A stretch of DNA of 64,000 nucleotides from an uncultured Pelagibacteraceae bacterium (GCA_902635665.1 CACPOX010000003.1:1-64000); one strand, 5' to 3'; shown: positions 9,539-19,044, numbered from the stretch's first letter. Made by a program: numbers and translations. The notes: generated from the sequence alone by a model not told the origin.

Positions 9539-10246
9539 TTAACCTCCCAAAAAAGAGCTTCTTACTCTTGGATCGTCTAATAATTCTTTTCCTGTTCCTG
9601 AATAACGATTTTCTCCAGTAACTAGCACATAACCTCTATCAGAAATACTTAAGGCTTGTTTTGCATTTTGCTCTACCATTAAGATAGCAACATTTGTTCT
9701 TTTAACTTTAACAATATGATCAAATAATTCATCCATAACGATTGGAGATACTCCAGCTGTTGGCTCATCTAACATTAATACACTAGGCTTAATCATTAAT
9801 GCTCGACCTAGAGCCACTTGTTGTCTTTGACCTCCGGAAAGTTCACCAACCATCTGATTTCTTTTCTCTCTTAAAATTGGAAATAATTCGTAAATTTCCT
9901 CAATTATATTTTCGATTTCATTCTCGATAAGAAATGCACCCATTTCTAAATTTTCTTCAACAGTCATTCCTGCAAAGACATTTTTAGTCTGTGGCACAAA
10001 AGAAATACCTTGTTTAACTCTGTCTTGAGGAGATAATTTTGAAATATCCTTGCCATCAATCTTTACTGATCCAGATTTTAAATTGAGCAAGCCCAACATT
10101 GCTTTCATAGCAGTTGATTTACCAGCACCATTAGGGCCCAGAATAGAAACTATTTCACCTTTATTAACATTTACTGAACACGAACTAATAATGTCAGGAC
10201 CATTACCATAACCACCTGTCATTTCTATTCCTTCAAAATATGCCAT
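9539..10246 (-). CDS. livF: Liv-type ABC ATPase LivF
   Basis: 235 aa, single ABC domain. Walker A is GPNGAGKST, the Q-loop is VPQTKNVF, the signature is LSGGQRQQVALGRAL and Walker B is VLMLDEPTAGVSP. The length and the C-terminal LVTGENRYSGTGKELL are LivF-like. The start shares one base with the livG stop. It energises the LivHM permease at the inner membrane. Confidence 0.9.
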   Translation of the reverse strand: MAYFEGIEMTGGYGNGPDIISSCSVNVNKGEIVSILGPNGAGKSTAMKAMLGLLNLKSGSVKIDGKDISKLSPQDRVKQGISFVPQTKNVFAGMTVEENLEMGAFLIENEIENIIEEIYELFPILREKRNQMVGELSGGQRQQVALGRALMIKPSVLMLDEPTAGVSPIVMDELFDHIVKVKRTNVAILMVEQNAKQALSISDRGYVLVTGENRYSGTGKELLDDPRVRSSFLGG

Positions 10247-11034
10247 TAATTTTTATCCTTTAGTTTTGATCCTCTACCAAGGTAACTCTCTATAACTTTT
10301 TCATCTTTTTTTGCTTCCTCAACACTTCCTTCAAATAAAACTGATCCCTCTGCCATTACAATCACTGGATCACACAACCTTCCAATAAAATCCATATCAT
10401 GTTCGATCATACAAAAAGTATAACCTTTTTCTTTATTTAACTTTTCTATTGCAGTTCCAAGATCTTTTAACAAAGTTCTATTAACTCCAGCCCCTACTTC
10501 ATCTAATAATACTAATTTTGCATCAACCATCATAGTTCTTCCAAGTTCTAATAATTTCTTTTGTCCACCTGAAAGATTTCCAGCAAGCTCGTTCGATAAA
10601 TGTCCTAGATTTAAAAATTCAACAACTTCTTTCGCTTTTTCTTTAACCACAGCCTCTTCTTGTGCAACTAAACCTGGTTTAAATAATGCAGTCATTATTT
10701 TTTCCCCAGATTGATTTCCCGGAACCATCATTAAATTTTCTAAAACAGATAAATTTGAAAACTCATGTGCAATTTGAAATGTTCTTAACAACCCTTTAGA
10801 AAATAATTCATAAGATGGAACATCAGTAATATTTTCATCATCAAAAATAACATTTCCACCAGACGATTTTAAGTTTCCAGCAATTAAATTGAATAAAGTG
10901 GTTTTACCAGATCCATTTGGTCCAATGATGCCAGTGATTGTTCCTCTTTTAACTTTTATTGAACAATCTGAAACTGCGGCTAATCCGCCAAAATATTTAC
11001 TTAAATTATTAATCTCTAAAATATTTTCAGACAT
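10246..11034 (-). CDS. livG: Liv-type ABC ATPase LivG
   Basis: 262 aa. Walker A is GPNGSGKTT, the signature is LSGGQKKLLELGR and Walker B is LVLLDEVGAGVN. The C-terminal BCA_ABC_TP extension (FEGSVEEAKKDEKVIESYLG) is diagnostic of LivG. It is the first gene of this liv set and starts 5 bp after the ProC-like gene, so the whole 7-19 kb minus-strand run may be one long transcript. Confidence 0.9.
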   Translation of the reverse strand: MSENILEINNLSKYFGGLAAVSDCSIKVKRGTITGIIGPNGSGKTTLFNLIAGNLKSSGGNVIFDDENITDVPSYELFSKGLLRTFQIAHEFSNLSVLENLMMVPGNQSGEKIMTALFKPGLVAQEEAVVKEKAKEVVEFLNLGHLSNELAGNLSGGQKKLLELGRTMMVDAKLVLLDEVGAGVNRTLLKDLGTAIEKLNKEKGYTFCMIEHDMDFIGRLCDPVIVMAEGSVLFEGSVEEAKKDEKVIESYLGRGSKLKDKN

Positions 11035-11039
11035 TATAT

Positions 11040-11807
11040 TTATTTGTTTAGTCTTCTGTAAATACTATTTAAAGTTTTTTCTAGAGATTTATAAAAACCT
11101 GCTTTAGTTAATTCATTTACACCTTGTTCATTCAAACCTTTTGGTGTTTGAGATTCTTTCACTAAATTTTTCAAATTTTCTTTTGAATTTACTACAGCAT
11201 CTTCAGATAAAGCCAAAAACAAAGAAGTAATATATTTTTGAGCATTATTTCTTTTTACTCCTCTTTTTACCAACCAATCAGTCATCACTCTTAATACTTC
11301 ATAAAAAGGTGCCATCATTCCTGAAGTTGACCAAAAATTAATTGAAGATTTTTCATTTTTAATTTCTACAGTTGTTCCCAAATTATTGAAAAATGCTTTC
11401 ACTTTTGGATTAGGAGGACAAATAGGCACCGGACCTTTCTTTAACGAAATTGGGGGAAGAGGTATTGCTCTAACAATTTTTGCTCTTACTTTAATTGCTT
11501 TCTTTAATTGAGATAAAGTAATTGTTGAAATAAAACTAACAACAGTTTGAGTCGATTTAAATTTTAAATCTTTAATAATTTTTTCACCGACAGTAGGTGT
11601 AATAGATAAAAATACCCAATTAGACTGATCTACAATTTGCTGATTGTCCTTAGCAATAACTATTTTTTTATACTTTCTTTTTAGCCCATGAGCTATTTTT
11701 TTATTTCTTGGTGAAATAATTATTTTCTTATAAGAAATTTTTGATTTACATATTCCAGTAATAACTGAAGCTGCAATTTTTCCTGTACCAATAAAACCTA
11801 AATTCAT
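11040..11807 (-). CDS. Pyrroline-5-carboxylate reductase-like protein
   Basis: 255 aa, cytoplasmic. The N-terminal Rossmann motif GFIGTGKIAASVITG begins at residue 4. The sequence follows ProC/P5CR in order: a VFLSITPTVGEKII stretch, RAIPLPPISLKKGPV in place of the usual RxMPNTP, and a helical C-terminal dimerisation region. The lost MPNTP motif and the short C-terminus suggest a related imine or ketone reductase rather than true ProC. It lies between the CsiD-like oxygenase and livG, pointing to amino acid turnover. Confidence 0.7.
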   Translation of the reverse strand: MNLGFIGTGKIAASVITGICKSKISYKKIIISPRNKKIAHGLKRKYKKIVIAKDNQQIVDQSNWVFLSITPTVGEKIIKDLKFKSTQTVVSFISTITLSQLKKAIKVRAKIVRAIPLPPISLKKGPVPICPPNPKVKAFFNNLGTTVEIKNEKSSINFWSTSGMMAPFYEVLRVMTDWLVKRGVKRNNAQKYITSLFLALSEDAVVNSKENLKNLVKESQTPKGLNEQGVNELTKAGFYKSLEKTLNSIYRRLNK

Positions 11808-11839
11808 AATTTCGGATACTTTATATTGATTATATTGAA

Positions 11840-12751
11840 TTAATTAACAAAAAAAGAACCTCTAATTCTTAGTAATTCTCTACTTAATTCCTTATTTTCT
11901 TTGAAGGGTTTTCTTCCATGAAGCCAGAAATAATTATTTGCAATCACAGAGAATCCAACGGGTAATTTTGTAATTATTTTATTTTTACTTTCCTCTAATC
12001 CATCAGATAATCTTTGTAAAAAATTTCCTTGATCCATATTTTGTGGTTCTGGAAATTGATCTATATAAGATATTGTTGGTCTTCCTTCTTTATCAGACGA
12101 AAAGACTGGGTGCTCTACCTTATACTCAATATTTTTGCTTTTTGGTGATCCCCAAACAAAATTTTGTCTCCCTACTGGATCATTGTATAAATCATCACAA
12201 TGCTCCCAGTCATCAAGATGTAACATGGCTGTTTCTCCACCTTCAACATTTTGCTCATCAATTTTTGTCATAATTAACCAATCGGTTACTTCTTTAACAT
12301 ATGTCCCATCTGTATGAAGATCCATATTTCTATAAGCTTTTCTTAAGTAAGAGTCGCTAGTATCTTCATCTTTTACATGAAAACGAGCATAGTATTTTCC
12401 TGCCATTGCGTCATGATTTGGAACACCAATTAAATGGGCTATTGCAGTTGATAACTTAACTAAAAATGTATCATTAATTTTTGCAGTTATATTTTTTGGT
12501 CCAATAATAAAGCAACCTGTAGATCTATCTCTAATAATTGAGTTCATTAATTTGCTTAATTTATTATCTGTTAAATCATCTAAACTTTTTGCTAAAGTAA
12601 ATCTTGTAAATGGTTTTAACTCCAATGCTGTTAAATCAAATTTATTAAATGGGAAAATTAATTTATCTATAATATCATTTTCTAAACTAATTTTTAAAAT
12701 CCTATTCGATTGATCGTGCTCTTGGATATCTATGCCTGTAATTTTTTGCAT
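11840..12751 (-). CDS. CsiD/GlaH-type 2-oxoglutarate/Fe(II) oxygenase (glutarate 2-hydroxylase-like)
   Basis: 303 aa. The sequence tracks E. coli CsiD/GlaH closely: YYARFHVKDEDTSDSYLRK, then LHTDGTYV with iron ligands H146 and D148, MLHLDDWEH, YIDQF, and the distal ligand H278 in FWLHGR followed by the Arg-rich 2-oxoglutarate site ELLRIRG. GlaH hydroxylates glutarate to L-2-hydroxyglutarate in lysine breakdown. No LhgO or GabDT gene follows here; neighbours are AzlCD, a ProC-like reductase and two Liv importers. The natural substrate could therefore be another C5 acid. Family assignment is strong, substrate inferred. Confidence 0.85.
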   Translation of the reverse strand: MQKITGIDIQEHDQSNRILKISLENDIIDKLIFPFNKFDLTALELKPFTRFTLAKSLDDLTDNKLSKLMNSIIRDRSTGCFIIGPKNITAKINDTFLVKLSTAIAHLIGVPNHDAMAGKYYARFHVKDEDTSDSYLRKAYRNMDLHTDGTYVKEVTDWLIMTKIDEQNVEGGETAMLHLDDWEHCDDLYNDPVGRQNFVWGSPKSKNIEYKVEHPVFSSDKEGRPTISYIDQFPEPQNMDQGNFLQRLSDGLEESKNKIITKLPVGFSVIANNYFWLHGRKPFKENKELSRELLRIRGSFFVN

Positions 12752-12790
12752 TCTAAATTTTATTTTAACTTATTTTATAAATCAATCTAA

Positions 12791-13114
12791 TCAGATATAA
12801 TTATTAAGTATTGCCATACAAATAGCTGAGAAAATTGTAGGATAAACAAAGTTTTTCTTTGAAATAAAAAAAACAACTAAAGATAACAGCACAACAAGAA
12901 ATCTACTTGAGTAACTAGCATCTACCAAAACACCAGCAGGAAAAATTATAGTTCTAGCTATTAATGCTGCTAAAGTTGCATAAGCTAAACAATTAAACCA
13001 CTTAAAAAGTTTAGAGGTTTCTTTTATACCTTCAGATGTAAGGGCGCCCAAAAATCTAGACAAAAATGTTGCTAGAGACGTAACAAGGATTGCATAAATA
13101 ATATTAGCTGACAC
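12791..13114 (-). CDS. azlD: AzlD-family small subunit of branched-chain amino acid exporter
   Basis: 107 aa with four hydrophobic segments, the normal AzlD size. The FLSRFLGALTSEGIKETSKLFKWFNCLAYATLAALIARTI region fits the family (YgaH/AzlD). The start overlaps the azlC stop by 11 bp. AzlC and AzlD together export branched-chain or similar amino acids across the inner membrane. Confidence 0.8.
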   Translation of the reverse strand: MSANIIYAILVTSLATFLSRFLGALTSEGIKETSKLFKWFNCLAYATLAALIARTIIFPAGVLVDASYSSRFLVVLLSLVVFFISKKNFVYPTIFSAICMAILNNYI

Positions 13115-13808
13115 TGTGCTCTCCTGCTAGATAAGCTATGGTTCCACCAATTACACCTGCTAACAAAATTGACCACTCAGGTGAGAATAAATAAATAATT
13201 GGTCCTAATATAGTTCCAAACAAAACTGATAGAGTTACCGGTATAGTCTTAGATGCCCCGACCATCATACATAAAAAATAAACTGGATTAAGAATTGCTA
13301 ATCCCATCATCATATCTTTATTCAAATACTCTGAAAAGGAGAAACCCATAAATGTGCCGATAACTGATACACTTACAGTTGCACTTCCAATACCAATCCA
13401 ATAATCAATTCTGTGTTCTTTTGGAATTTTTTTATAATTGCTTTTCATAATCAGCCATGCAGAAACAGCAATAAAATGGCAAGAAAAGTAATACTTCCAC
13501 TTGGGTTGACTTTTGTGCATCATTAAAGGGAATAAGGATACAGCCATAGGGTAAAGTCTTGCGTTAACAAACCAAACTGCCAAAAAAATATTTAACAAAG
13601 ATGCCCCAATTAACATGGACTCTGCCATTACTAGTGAGCCTGGTAAAGCATAAGTTAAAACTGTTGAAAAAATACTTTCCTGAATATTAAAACCTAAATT
13701 TTTAAATAGAGCTCCAATTGCTATAAAGCAACAAGTAAGAGCAATAGCTGGACTATCATGAGTAAATATAGATCTATATCCTTTAAAGAAAAAATTTTTA
13801 TTAATCAT
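13104..13808 (-). CDS. azlC: AzlC-family large subunit of amino acid exporter
   Basis: 234 aa, integral membrane protein. AzlC features include an N-terminal SPAIALTCCFIAIGALFKNLGF region and LVMAESMLIGASLLNIFLAVWFVNARLYPM. Its ATG shares one base with the livF stop. The placement of an exporter inside an importer operon suggests overflow control of the same or a derived amino acid. Confidence 0.82.
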   Translation of the reverse strand: MINKNFFFKGYRSIFTHDSPAIALTCCFIAIGALFKNLGFNIQESIFSTVLTYALPGSLVMAESMLIGASLLNIFLAVWFVNARLYPMAVSLFPLMMHKSQPKWKYYFSCHFIAVSAWLIMKSNYKKIPKEHRIDYWIGIGSATVSVSVIGTFMGFSFSEYLNKDMMMGLAILNPVYFLCMMVGASKTIPVTLSVLFGTILGPIIYLFSPEWSILLAGVIGGTIAYLAGEHSVS

Positions 13809-14593
13809 TATCCACCTAGGAACAGTCTGCCAACATCAGGATTTTGAAGTAAATCGTCTCCTTTACCTGCAATTGCAGTTTGCCCAGACACTAAAACGTA
13901 TCCTATATCTGCAAACTCCAATCCTTTTTTGGCATTTTGCTCAACTAGAATGATTGTTTTTTTTTCATTTTGCTGAAGATCTCTTAATATTTCAAAAACC
14001 ATCTCAATATATCTAGGTTCAAGTCCAATTGACGGTTCGTCTACTAAAAGTACTGAAGGTTTCATAACTAACGCTCGAGATATTTCTAGCAATCTTCTCT
14101 CACCACCAGATAAAACTTTTGCAGGTTGGTTTCTTCTATTTCTTAACCTTTCATACTTTTCAAAAATTCTTTCAGCCTCTTCATATGATTCGTCTGTTTT
14201 TTCTTTTATGTATCCTCCCATTAATAAATTTTCTTCTACTGTCATATCAGGAAATACCGAATTATCCTGCAATATATAAGCTATACCAACTGACTTTAAC
14301 TTTTCTGCTGGGGTAAGATTTGTAATTTCTTTTCCTTCAAGTTCAATTTGACCAGAAAAAATATTTGTAAAACCATATATTGAGTGAAGAATTGTAGATT
14401 TGCCTGCACCATTAGGTCCAATCAAACATAATGACTGGGCTTTATTTACGAATAAATCAAAGTTATGTAAAATTTCCATTTTACCATAACCCGCATTTAA
14501 ATTTTTAATAGTTAAATGAACTTCGTTTGGAGATAATTTTTTTAAATCATCTGGTGTTGGAGCTTTACCTAATACTTCATATTGGTTAGCCAT
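13808..14593 (-). CDS. livF: Liv-type ABC ATPase LivF (second system)
   Basis: 261 aa. Walker A is GPNGAGKST, the Q-loop LQDNSVFPD, the signature LSGGERRLLEISRAL and Walker B VLLVDEPSIGLEP. It has an N-terminal extension of about 25 residues before the ABC domain compared with usual LivF. It shares a base with livG upstream and azlC downstream. It belongs with the LivGMH and binding protein at 14593-18958. Confidence 0.9.
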   Translation of the reverse strand: MANQYEVLGKAPTPDDLKKLSPNEVHLTIKNLNAGYGKMEILHNFDLFVNKAQSLCLIGPNGAGKSTILHSIYGFTNIFSGQIELEGKEITNLTPAEKLKSVGIAYILQDNSVFPDMTVEENLLMGGYIKEKTDESYEEAERIFEKYERLRNRRNQPAKVLSGGERRLLEISRALVMKPSVLLVDEPSIGLEPRYIEMVFEILRDLQQNEKKTIILVEQNAKKGLEFADIGYVLVSGQTAIAGKGDDLLQNPDVGRLFLGG

Positions 14594-15333
14594 TATTGAG
14601 CTCCCAAATACGCATCAATGACGCGTTTATCATTTTTAATTTCATCTGGCGATCCATTAGCCAACATTTTACCATGAGCTAAACAAAAAATATTTTCAGC
14701 TAATTGCATAATCACTCTCATGTTATGTTCAATCACCAAAAGTGTTATTCCAAAATCTTGATTTACTTTAATTAATCTGTCAATAATACCATTTATTAAT
14801 GTTGGATTAATTCCAGCTGTAGGCTCGTCTAACAAAAGCATCTCTGGTTCATTCATCAATGCCATTGCCAGTTCTAATAATTTTTGCTGACCAAAAGATA
14901 GATCTCCAGCTCTTAATTTTCTTTTTTGATATAATCCTACAAAATTTAAAAGATTTTCTGCTTTTTCAGTTAATTCTTTTGGAATTTTAGAAAATATTTT
15001 CATTAAATTTGCATCACTACCTTTGTGACTAATAAGCATATTTTCTATGCAGTTAAGTTTTCCATAAATTCTAGTTTGTTGAAAAGTCCTAAGGAGTCCT
15101 AACTTAGCAATAACTGGGACTGGTAACTCAGAAACTTCTTTACCATTAAATTTAATAGATCCATTATCTATTGGGTAAGTTCCCACAATTGAATTAAATA
15201 ATGTAGTTTTGCCTGAACCGTTTGGCCCAATTAATCCAAATATCTTTCCTTTTTCAACATTCATTGAGATGTCAACATTAGCTTTAACTCCACCAAATGA
15301 CTTACTTACATTGCTTACTTCTAAAATACTCAT
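14593..15333 (-). CDS. livG: Liv-type ABC ATPase LivG (second system)
   Basis: 246 aa. Walker A is GPNGSGKTT and Walker B MLLLDEPTAGINP. The signature is LSFGQQKLLELAMAL, with Phe in place of the third residue of LSGGQ, which is common in LivG proteins. The C-terminal LANGSPDEIKNDKRVIDAYLG is the BCA_ABC_TP tail. It overlaps livM by 4 bp (ATGA). Confidence 0.9.
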   Translation of the reverse strand: MSILEVSNVSKSFGGVKANVDISMNVEKGKIFGLIGPNGSGKTTLFNSIVGTYPIDNGSIKFNGKEVSELPVPVIAKLGLLRTFQQTRIYGKLNCIENMLISHKGSDANLMKIFSKIPKELTEKAENLLNFVGLYQKRKLRAGDLSFGQQKLLELAMALMNEPEMLLLDEPTAGINPTLINGIIDRLIKVNQDFGITLLVIEHNMRVIMQLAENIFCLAHGKMLANGSPDEIKNDKRVIDAYLGAQ

Positions 15334-16379
15334 TTAAGTTCTACCTGTGCTTTACGGTCTTTTTCATCAACTACTTCTCCAAATCGTTCTGGATATTTTT
15401 CTCTTAACCATCCCATAATTCCTTCTGGGAAATAAATTACAATTACAACAATCAAAACTCCGAGAGCAACATACTGCCAACCTAAAAAGAATGTCCAAAA
15501 ACCCTCTTTAAATATGTGAAATATAGTTGCACCTATAATTGGACCCCAAAGTGTTCCTTTTCCACCAAGTATTGCCATTAATACCATGAATACACCCATC
15601 TCTCTTCCATCAAACGCAACATCTGTTGAGTCAATGTATCCAACTAGACCACCCATTATTCCGCCAGCTAGTCCACAAAAAAAAGCTGAGATCATCCAAC
15701 CAATAATTTTATATTTCATTGTTTCAATACCCATTGCTTCAGCTTTATCCTCATTATCTCTGATAGCATTAAGTATTAATTTAAATCTCGTAGAATAAAT
15801 TGAACGCACTGCAATAAATGTCAAAATTAAAGTAAAGAAACTTAAGAAATAAAAAAATTCTCCTCTAGCTTCTAAACTTCCAACGTCTGGAAATGGTGGT
15901 GTAGTAAAACCTTGACCTGCTCCAATAATTTCTATGCCTCCAGAAATTTCACCTGCAGCTACTCCTAAACCCAATGTGCATATTGCAAAATAATGTCCTC
16001 TTAGACCAAGAATCGAATATCCTATTAGACCAGCAACTATGGTTGGAACTACAGCTGCAACAACTAAACCTAGAGCCATTCCTTGAAAAAACTGGGTAGG
16101 AGTATGAACAAATGTTTTTTCACCTCCGCTCTCAGTCCATTCTGCTAATGGAAAAAACATTCCAACCTGAACCGATGCACAAAGATACATCCCTAGACCA
16201 TAAAATAAAATATTTCCAAATGAATTATAACCCATCTCACCACCCTGGATATTCCAGGTAGTCGCAAGAACAATCAATACACAAAGTATTGATAATTGAA
16301 CTTTAAAAGCTGGAAATAAAAATGGAGCACCGATACCAAAAATCAAAATTGATAAATATAAAATATAATTATTTTTCAT
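15330..16379 (-). CDS. livM: Liv-type ABC permease LivM (second system)
   Basis: 349 aa, about 9 helices. The core LivM pattern RLILNAIRDNEDKAEAMGIET is present as LILNAIRDNEDKAEAMGIET, and the loop GGKGTLWGPIIGA follows. The C-terminus ends in a charged cytoplasmic tail. Its start lies directly next to the stop of a small secreted protein gene inserted between livH and livM. Confidence 0.88.
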   Translation of the reverse strand: MKNNYILYLSILIFGIGAPFLFPAFKVQLSILCVLIVLATTWNIQGGEMGYNSFGNILFYGLGMYLCASVQVGMFFPLAEWTESGGEKTFVHTPTQFFQGMALGLVVAAVVPTIVAGLIGYSILGLRGHYFAICTLGLGVAAGEISGGIEIIGAGQGFTTPPFPDVGSLEARGEFFYFLSFFTLILTFIAVRSIYSTRFKLILNAIRDNEDKAEAMGIETMKYKIIGWMISAFFCGLAGGIMGGLVGYIDSTDVAFDGREMGVFMVLMAILGGKGTLWGPIIGATIFHIFKEGFWTFFLGWQYVALGVLIVVIVIYFPEGIMGWLREKYPERFGEVVDEKDRKAQVELK

Positions 16380-16766
16380 TTAAAATCTTTCACATATTCC
16401 AGTTGCTATTGAATTATCATCTGTGAGTTCTGTTTTATTAAAAATATATCCTAGAAAATATCTTTTACTAATTGTGTTATAAGAAAATACTGTTCCCCAT
16501 TTATTCATGCAATTAAAGGAATTTGTGCTTATATCCATATGACATGTATGTTTCAATGGTTCTATAAAAAACATATCCTCTGATGTGATATCTAAATTAA
16601 CTAGATCTATATCAACTGTAAACCTTCGTAATTTAAAATCAGTACTTTTGAAATTTTTAGTTGTAACAAAACCAGTCCTATTTTGATCGGTACAATAGTA
16701 TACCTCAGCCAAAGTATGAGCAGAAATAAAAAATAAAATGAAAAATATTACAGATATTTTTTTCAT
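16380..16766 (-). CDS. Small secreted protein inside the liv operon, unknown function
   Basis: 128 aa. Residues 1-20 form a signal peptide (MKKISVIFFILFFISAHTLA). The mature protein has four Cys (YYCTDQN, HTCHMD, FNCMNK, GICERF), suggesting two disulfides in the periplasm. It overlaps the livH stop by 4 bp and abuts the livM start, so it is made together with the permease. I do not recognise a family. The build (signal peptide, early YYC motif) resembles small island proteins such as 50613-50993, but I cannot show homology. Confidence 0.7.
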   Translation of the reverse strand: MKKISVIFFILFFISAHTLAEVYYCTDQNRTGFVTTKNFKSTDFKLRRFTVDIDLVNLDITSEDMFFIEPLKHTCHMDISTNSFNCMNKWGTVFSYNTISKRYFLGYIFNKTELTDDNSIATGICERF

Positions 16767-17656
16767 TTTAAGTACTCTCTTTTTCTAGAAAGTTTAAACC
16801 TTCTATAAACAAGAATTAATACTAATAATAAAAATACTGAACCAATTCTAAATTCTGTACCCAGTATATAATCTGCAAACTCCTCAAAAACTCCTAATCC
16901 CATACCCGACATTGCAACTCCTGGTAAATTTCCAAGACCCGCTACAATAACGATCATAAATGATCGAATTGTATATGGTAATCCCATATATGGGTGAATT
17001 GTGAATGTTATAGAAATTAATGCTCCAGCAACACCACAAAGAGCAGCATTTATTCCAAATGTTGCAGCATAAACTTTTTCTGTATCGACACCTAAAATCT
17101 TTGCAGCTCTTGCATTTTGAGCTGTAGCTCTAATTGCACGTCCAAGCTTAGATTTTTTCATGTAAATTACTAAACAAGCAGCAAATAAAATGCTTATAAA
17201 TGCTGAGAAAATTTTTGAATTAGGCAAAACAACATTGCTATCAAACAACATAGTTGTTCCATACCCAGAATTTGCAAGCACAACGTCTGCTCCAAATGCA
17301 AAGTTCATTAATTGCATGAACAGAATACTTATTCCAAAAGTTGCTAAGATTGAGATAAATAAATCTCTATCTACCACTTTGTTTATTACGAGTTTGTAAA
17401 TTGCAATACCAACAAAATACATTATTACTGGTGCAACAATCACACCCCATGCTGGATGAATACCGTAAAGATACATAAAGTAGGCAATATATCCTCCTAA
17501 AATAACAAGATCTCCTTGTGCAATGTTAATTATATTCATCACACCCCATTGAAGTGCCATTCCATAAGCAATCAATGCAAACAAAACACCTAAAAGAATA
17601 CCGTCTAGGCAAGCTTGAACAGTTATCATTGGGTACTGAAATACAAGAAAATCCAT
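16763..17656 (-). CDS. livH: Liv-type ABC permease LivH (second system)
   Basis: 297 aa, about 8 helices. The N-terminus has LLGVLFALIAYGMALQWGVMNIINIAQGD, typical of LivH. The cytoplasmic loop RATAQNARAAKILGVDTEKVYA is followed by VAGLGNLPGVAMSGMGLG. It is the first permease gene after the binding-protein gene and is separated from it by a terminator hairpin at 17683-17708. Confidence 0.9.
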   Translation of the reverse strand: MDFLVFQYPMITVQACLDGILLGVLFALIAYGMALQWGVMNIINIAQGDLVILGGYIAYFMYLYGIHPAWGVIVAPVIMYFVGIAIYKLVINKVVDRDLFISILATFGISILFMQLMNFAFGADVVLANSGYGTTMLFDSNVVLPNSKIFSAFISILFAACLVIYMKKSKLGRAIRATAQNARAAKILGVDTEKVYAATFGINAALCGVAGALISITFTIHPYMGLPYTIRSFMIVIVAGLGNLPGVAMSGMGLGVFEEFADYILGTEFRIGSVFLLLVLILVYRRFKLSRKREYLK

Positions 17657-17682
17657 AAAAGTATTTTTGGGTTATATAAAAA

Positions 17683-17708
17683 AAAGCCCCCTATGACTAG
17701 GGGGCTTT
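17683..17708 (-). terminator. Intercistronic terminator between binding protein and livH
   Basis: An 11-bp perfect stem (AAAGCCCCCTA / TAGGGGGCTTT) with a TGAC loop is followed on the minus strand by a run of eight or more U. It sits between the binding-protein stop and livH. It probably lets only part of the transcription continue into the permease genes, giving excess binding protein. Confidence 0.88.
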
Positions 17709-17719
17709 GTTGTTTTATT

Positions 17720-18958
17720 TTATCTTTCTGACCACTTAGGAATTGGGTGAATCAACTTAGCTGAAGCCCATTTTAATGGAGCAACAACTTTGTTTTCACA
17801 ACTTCCTGAAGCATCACACATTACTTGGAAAAGTACCATTGGTTTGTCAACGTTCTGACCACCAGGTGCAAATTTAATATTTCCATAGAATGTTTGCATA
17901 TTCGTAGCTGCAAGAGCATCTCTTACTTTCTTTTGATCGAAAGAATTTGCTCTTTCAAATGCATCTTTGAATACCAATAAAGCAGCTGATGATTCAGCAG
18001 ATTGGTAAGGTGGATCATATCCAAACTCTTTCTCAAAGTCTGCAGCATAAGTCATACCATCTTTAAAGAAATCATCTTTATAAGTTAGTGACTTGTGCCA
18101 TTGAGAAGCACAAAGTGCATACTGTGAATTTTTACCATGCTGTTTGGATAGCTTAGCAGCATCACAGTGAGTCATAGCTAACATAGGAACATCAACTTTC
18201 ATTTCAGCAATTTGTCTGATAGCGGTTAATGCACCTTTTGTGTGACCTGATACAACAAGTACATCTGGTTTCATTTGTTTTACTTTAACCAAAGTAGCAG
18301 CCATATCATTTAGCTCTTTAGGCAATTTATCGTCAATTATGATTTTAGAGCCAGTTCTCTCTGCAGCATCTAAAATACCTAATCTAACATCTTGTGAGAA
18401 CGCATCTTGTTCAAACGCTTGAGCAATTCTAACGGGTTTTCCACCATTTAACTCAACTGCTGTTTCAATAGCAACATCAAGATATAAGTTAGCTGGAGCT
18501 AATACAGCAAATAGATATTTGTAACCTTTAGTAAACAAAGATCTAGATGCACCATTTGCTTCAACCATTGGAACACCATATTTTTCAGTCACTGGAGCAA
18601 TCGCTTTAGTTAAACCAGAACTGTAAGGGCCAAGCATAAACTCAACACCATCTTGTGATATTAATCTTTCTGCAAGCTGTGCAGCTCTCTTAGGGTTTGA
18701 TTCATCATCATAATAAATAATGTCAAACTTATAAGTCTTTCCACCAACTTTAACACCACCCATGCTGTTAATTCTATCAACGGCCATGTTATAACCATTT
18801 TGAGTATGAACACCATTAGATGAGTATTTACCAGTTAAGGAAATCGCAGCACCTAAAATAATTTTGTCACCAACTACTTTTGCAAAAGATGCAATAGAAG
18901 TTGAAAATAAAATTACTAATGCAGAAACAAAACTTAAAATTATTTTATTTAATTTCAT
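17720..18958 (-). CDS. Periplasmic binding protein, Liv type (second system)
   Basis: 412 aa. The signal peptide covers residues 1-26, ending SIASFA. The mature protein starts with KVVGDKIILGAAISLTGKYSSNG, the amino-acid-binding start of Peripla_BP_6 proteins. A good Shine-Dalgarno (AAAGAGGG) lies about 6 nt before ATG. It is the first gene of the second liv operon. The paired Cys near residues 281-288 and 379-387 may form disulfides. The ligand is unknown. Confidence 0.88.
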   Translation of the reverse strand: MKLNKIILSFVSALVILFSTSIASFAKVVGDKIILGAAISLTGKYSSNGVHTQNGYNMAVDRINSMGGVKVGGKTYKFDIIYYDDESNPKRAAQLAERLISQDGVEFMLGPYSSGLTKAIAPVTEKYGVPMVEANGASRSLFTKGYKYLFAVLAPANLYLDVAIETAVELNGGKPVRIAQAFEQDAFSQDVRLGILDAAERTGSKIIIDDKLPKELNDMAATLVKVKQMKPDVLVVSGHTKGALTAIRQIAEMKVDVPMLAMTHCDAAKLSKQHGKNSQYALCASQWHKSLTYKDDFFKDGMTYAADFEKEFGYDPPYQSAESSAALLVFKDAFERANSFDQKKVRDALAATNMQTFYGNIKFAPGGQNVDKPMVLFQVMCDASGSCENKVVAPLKWASAKLIHPIPKWSER

Positions 18959-19044
18959 TTTATTCCCTCTTTAATTAATTAATTATGTCATGATTAAATA
19001 AAGAAATTTTATTTTATGCAAGTGACAATAAAGGCCAAATCTAA

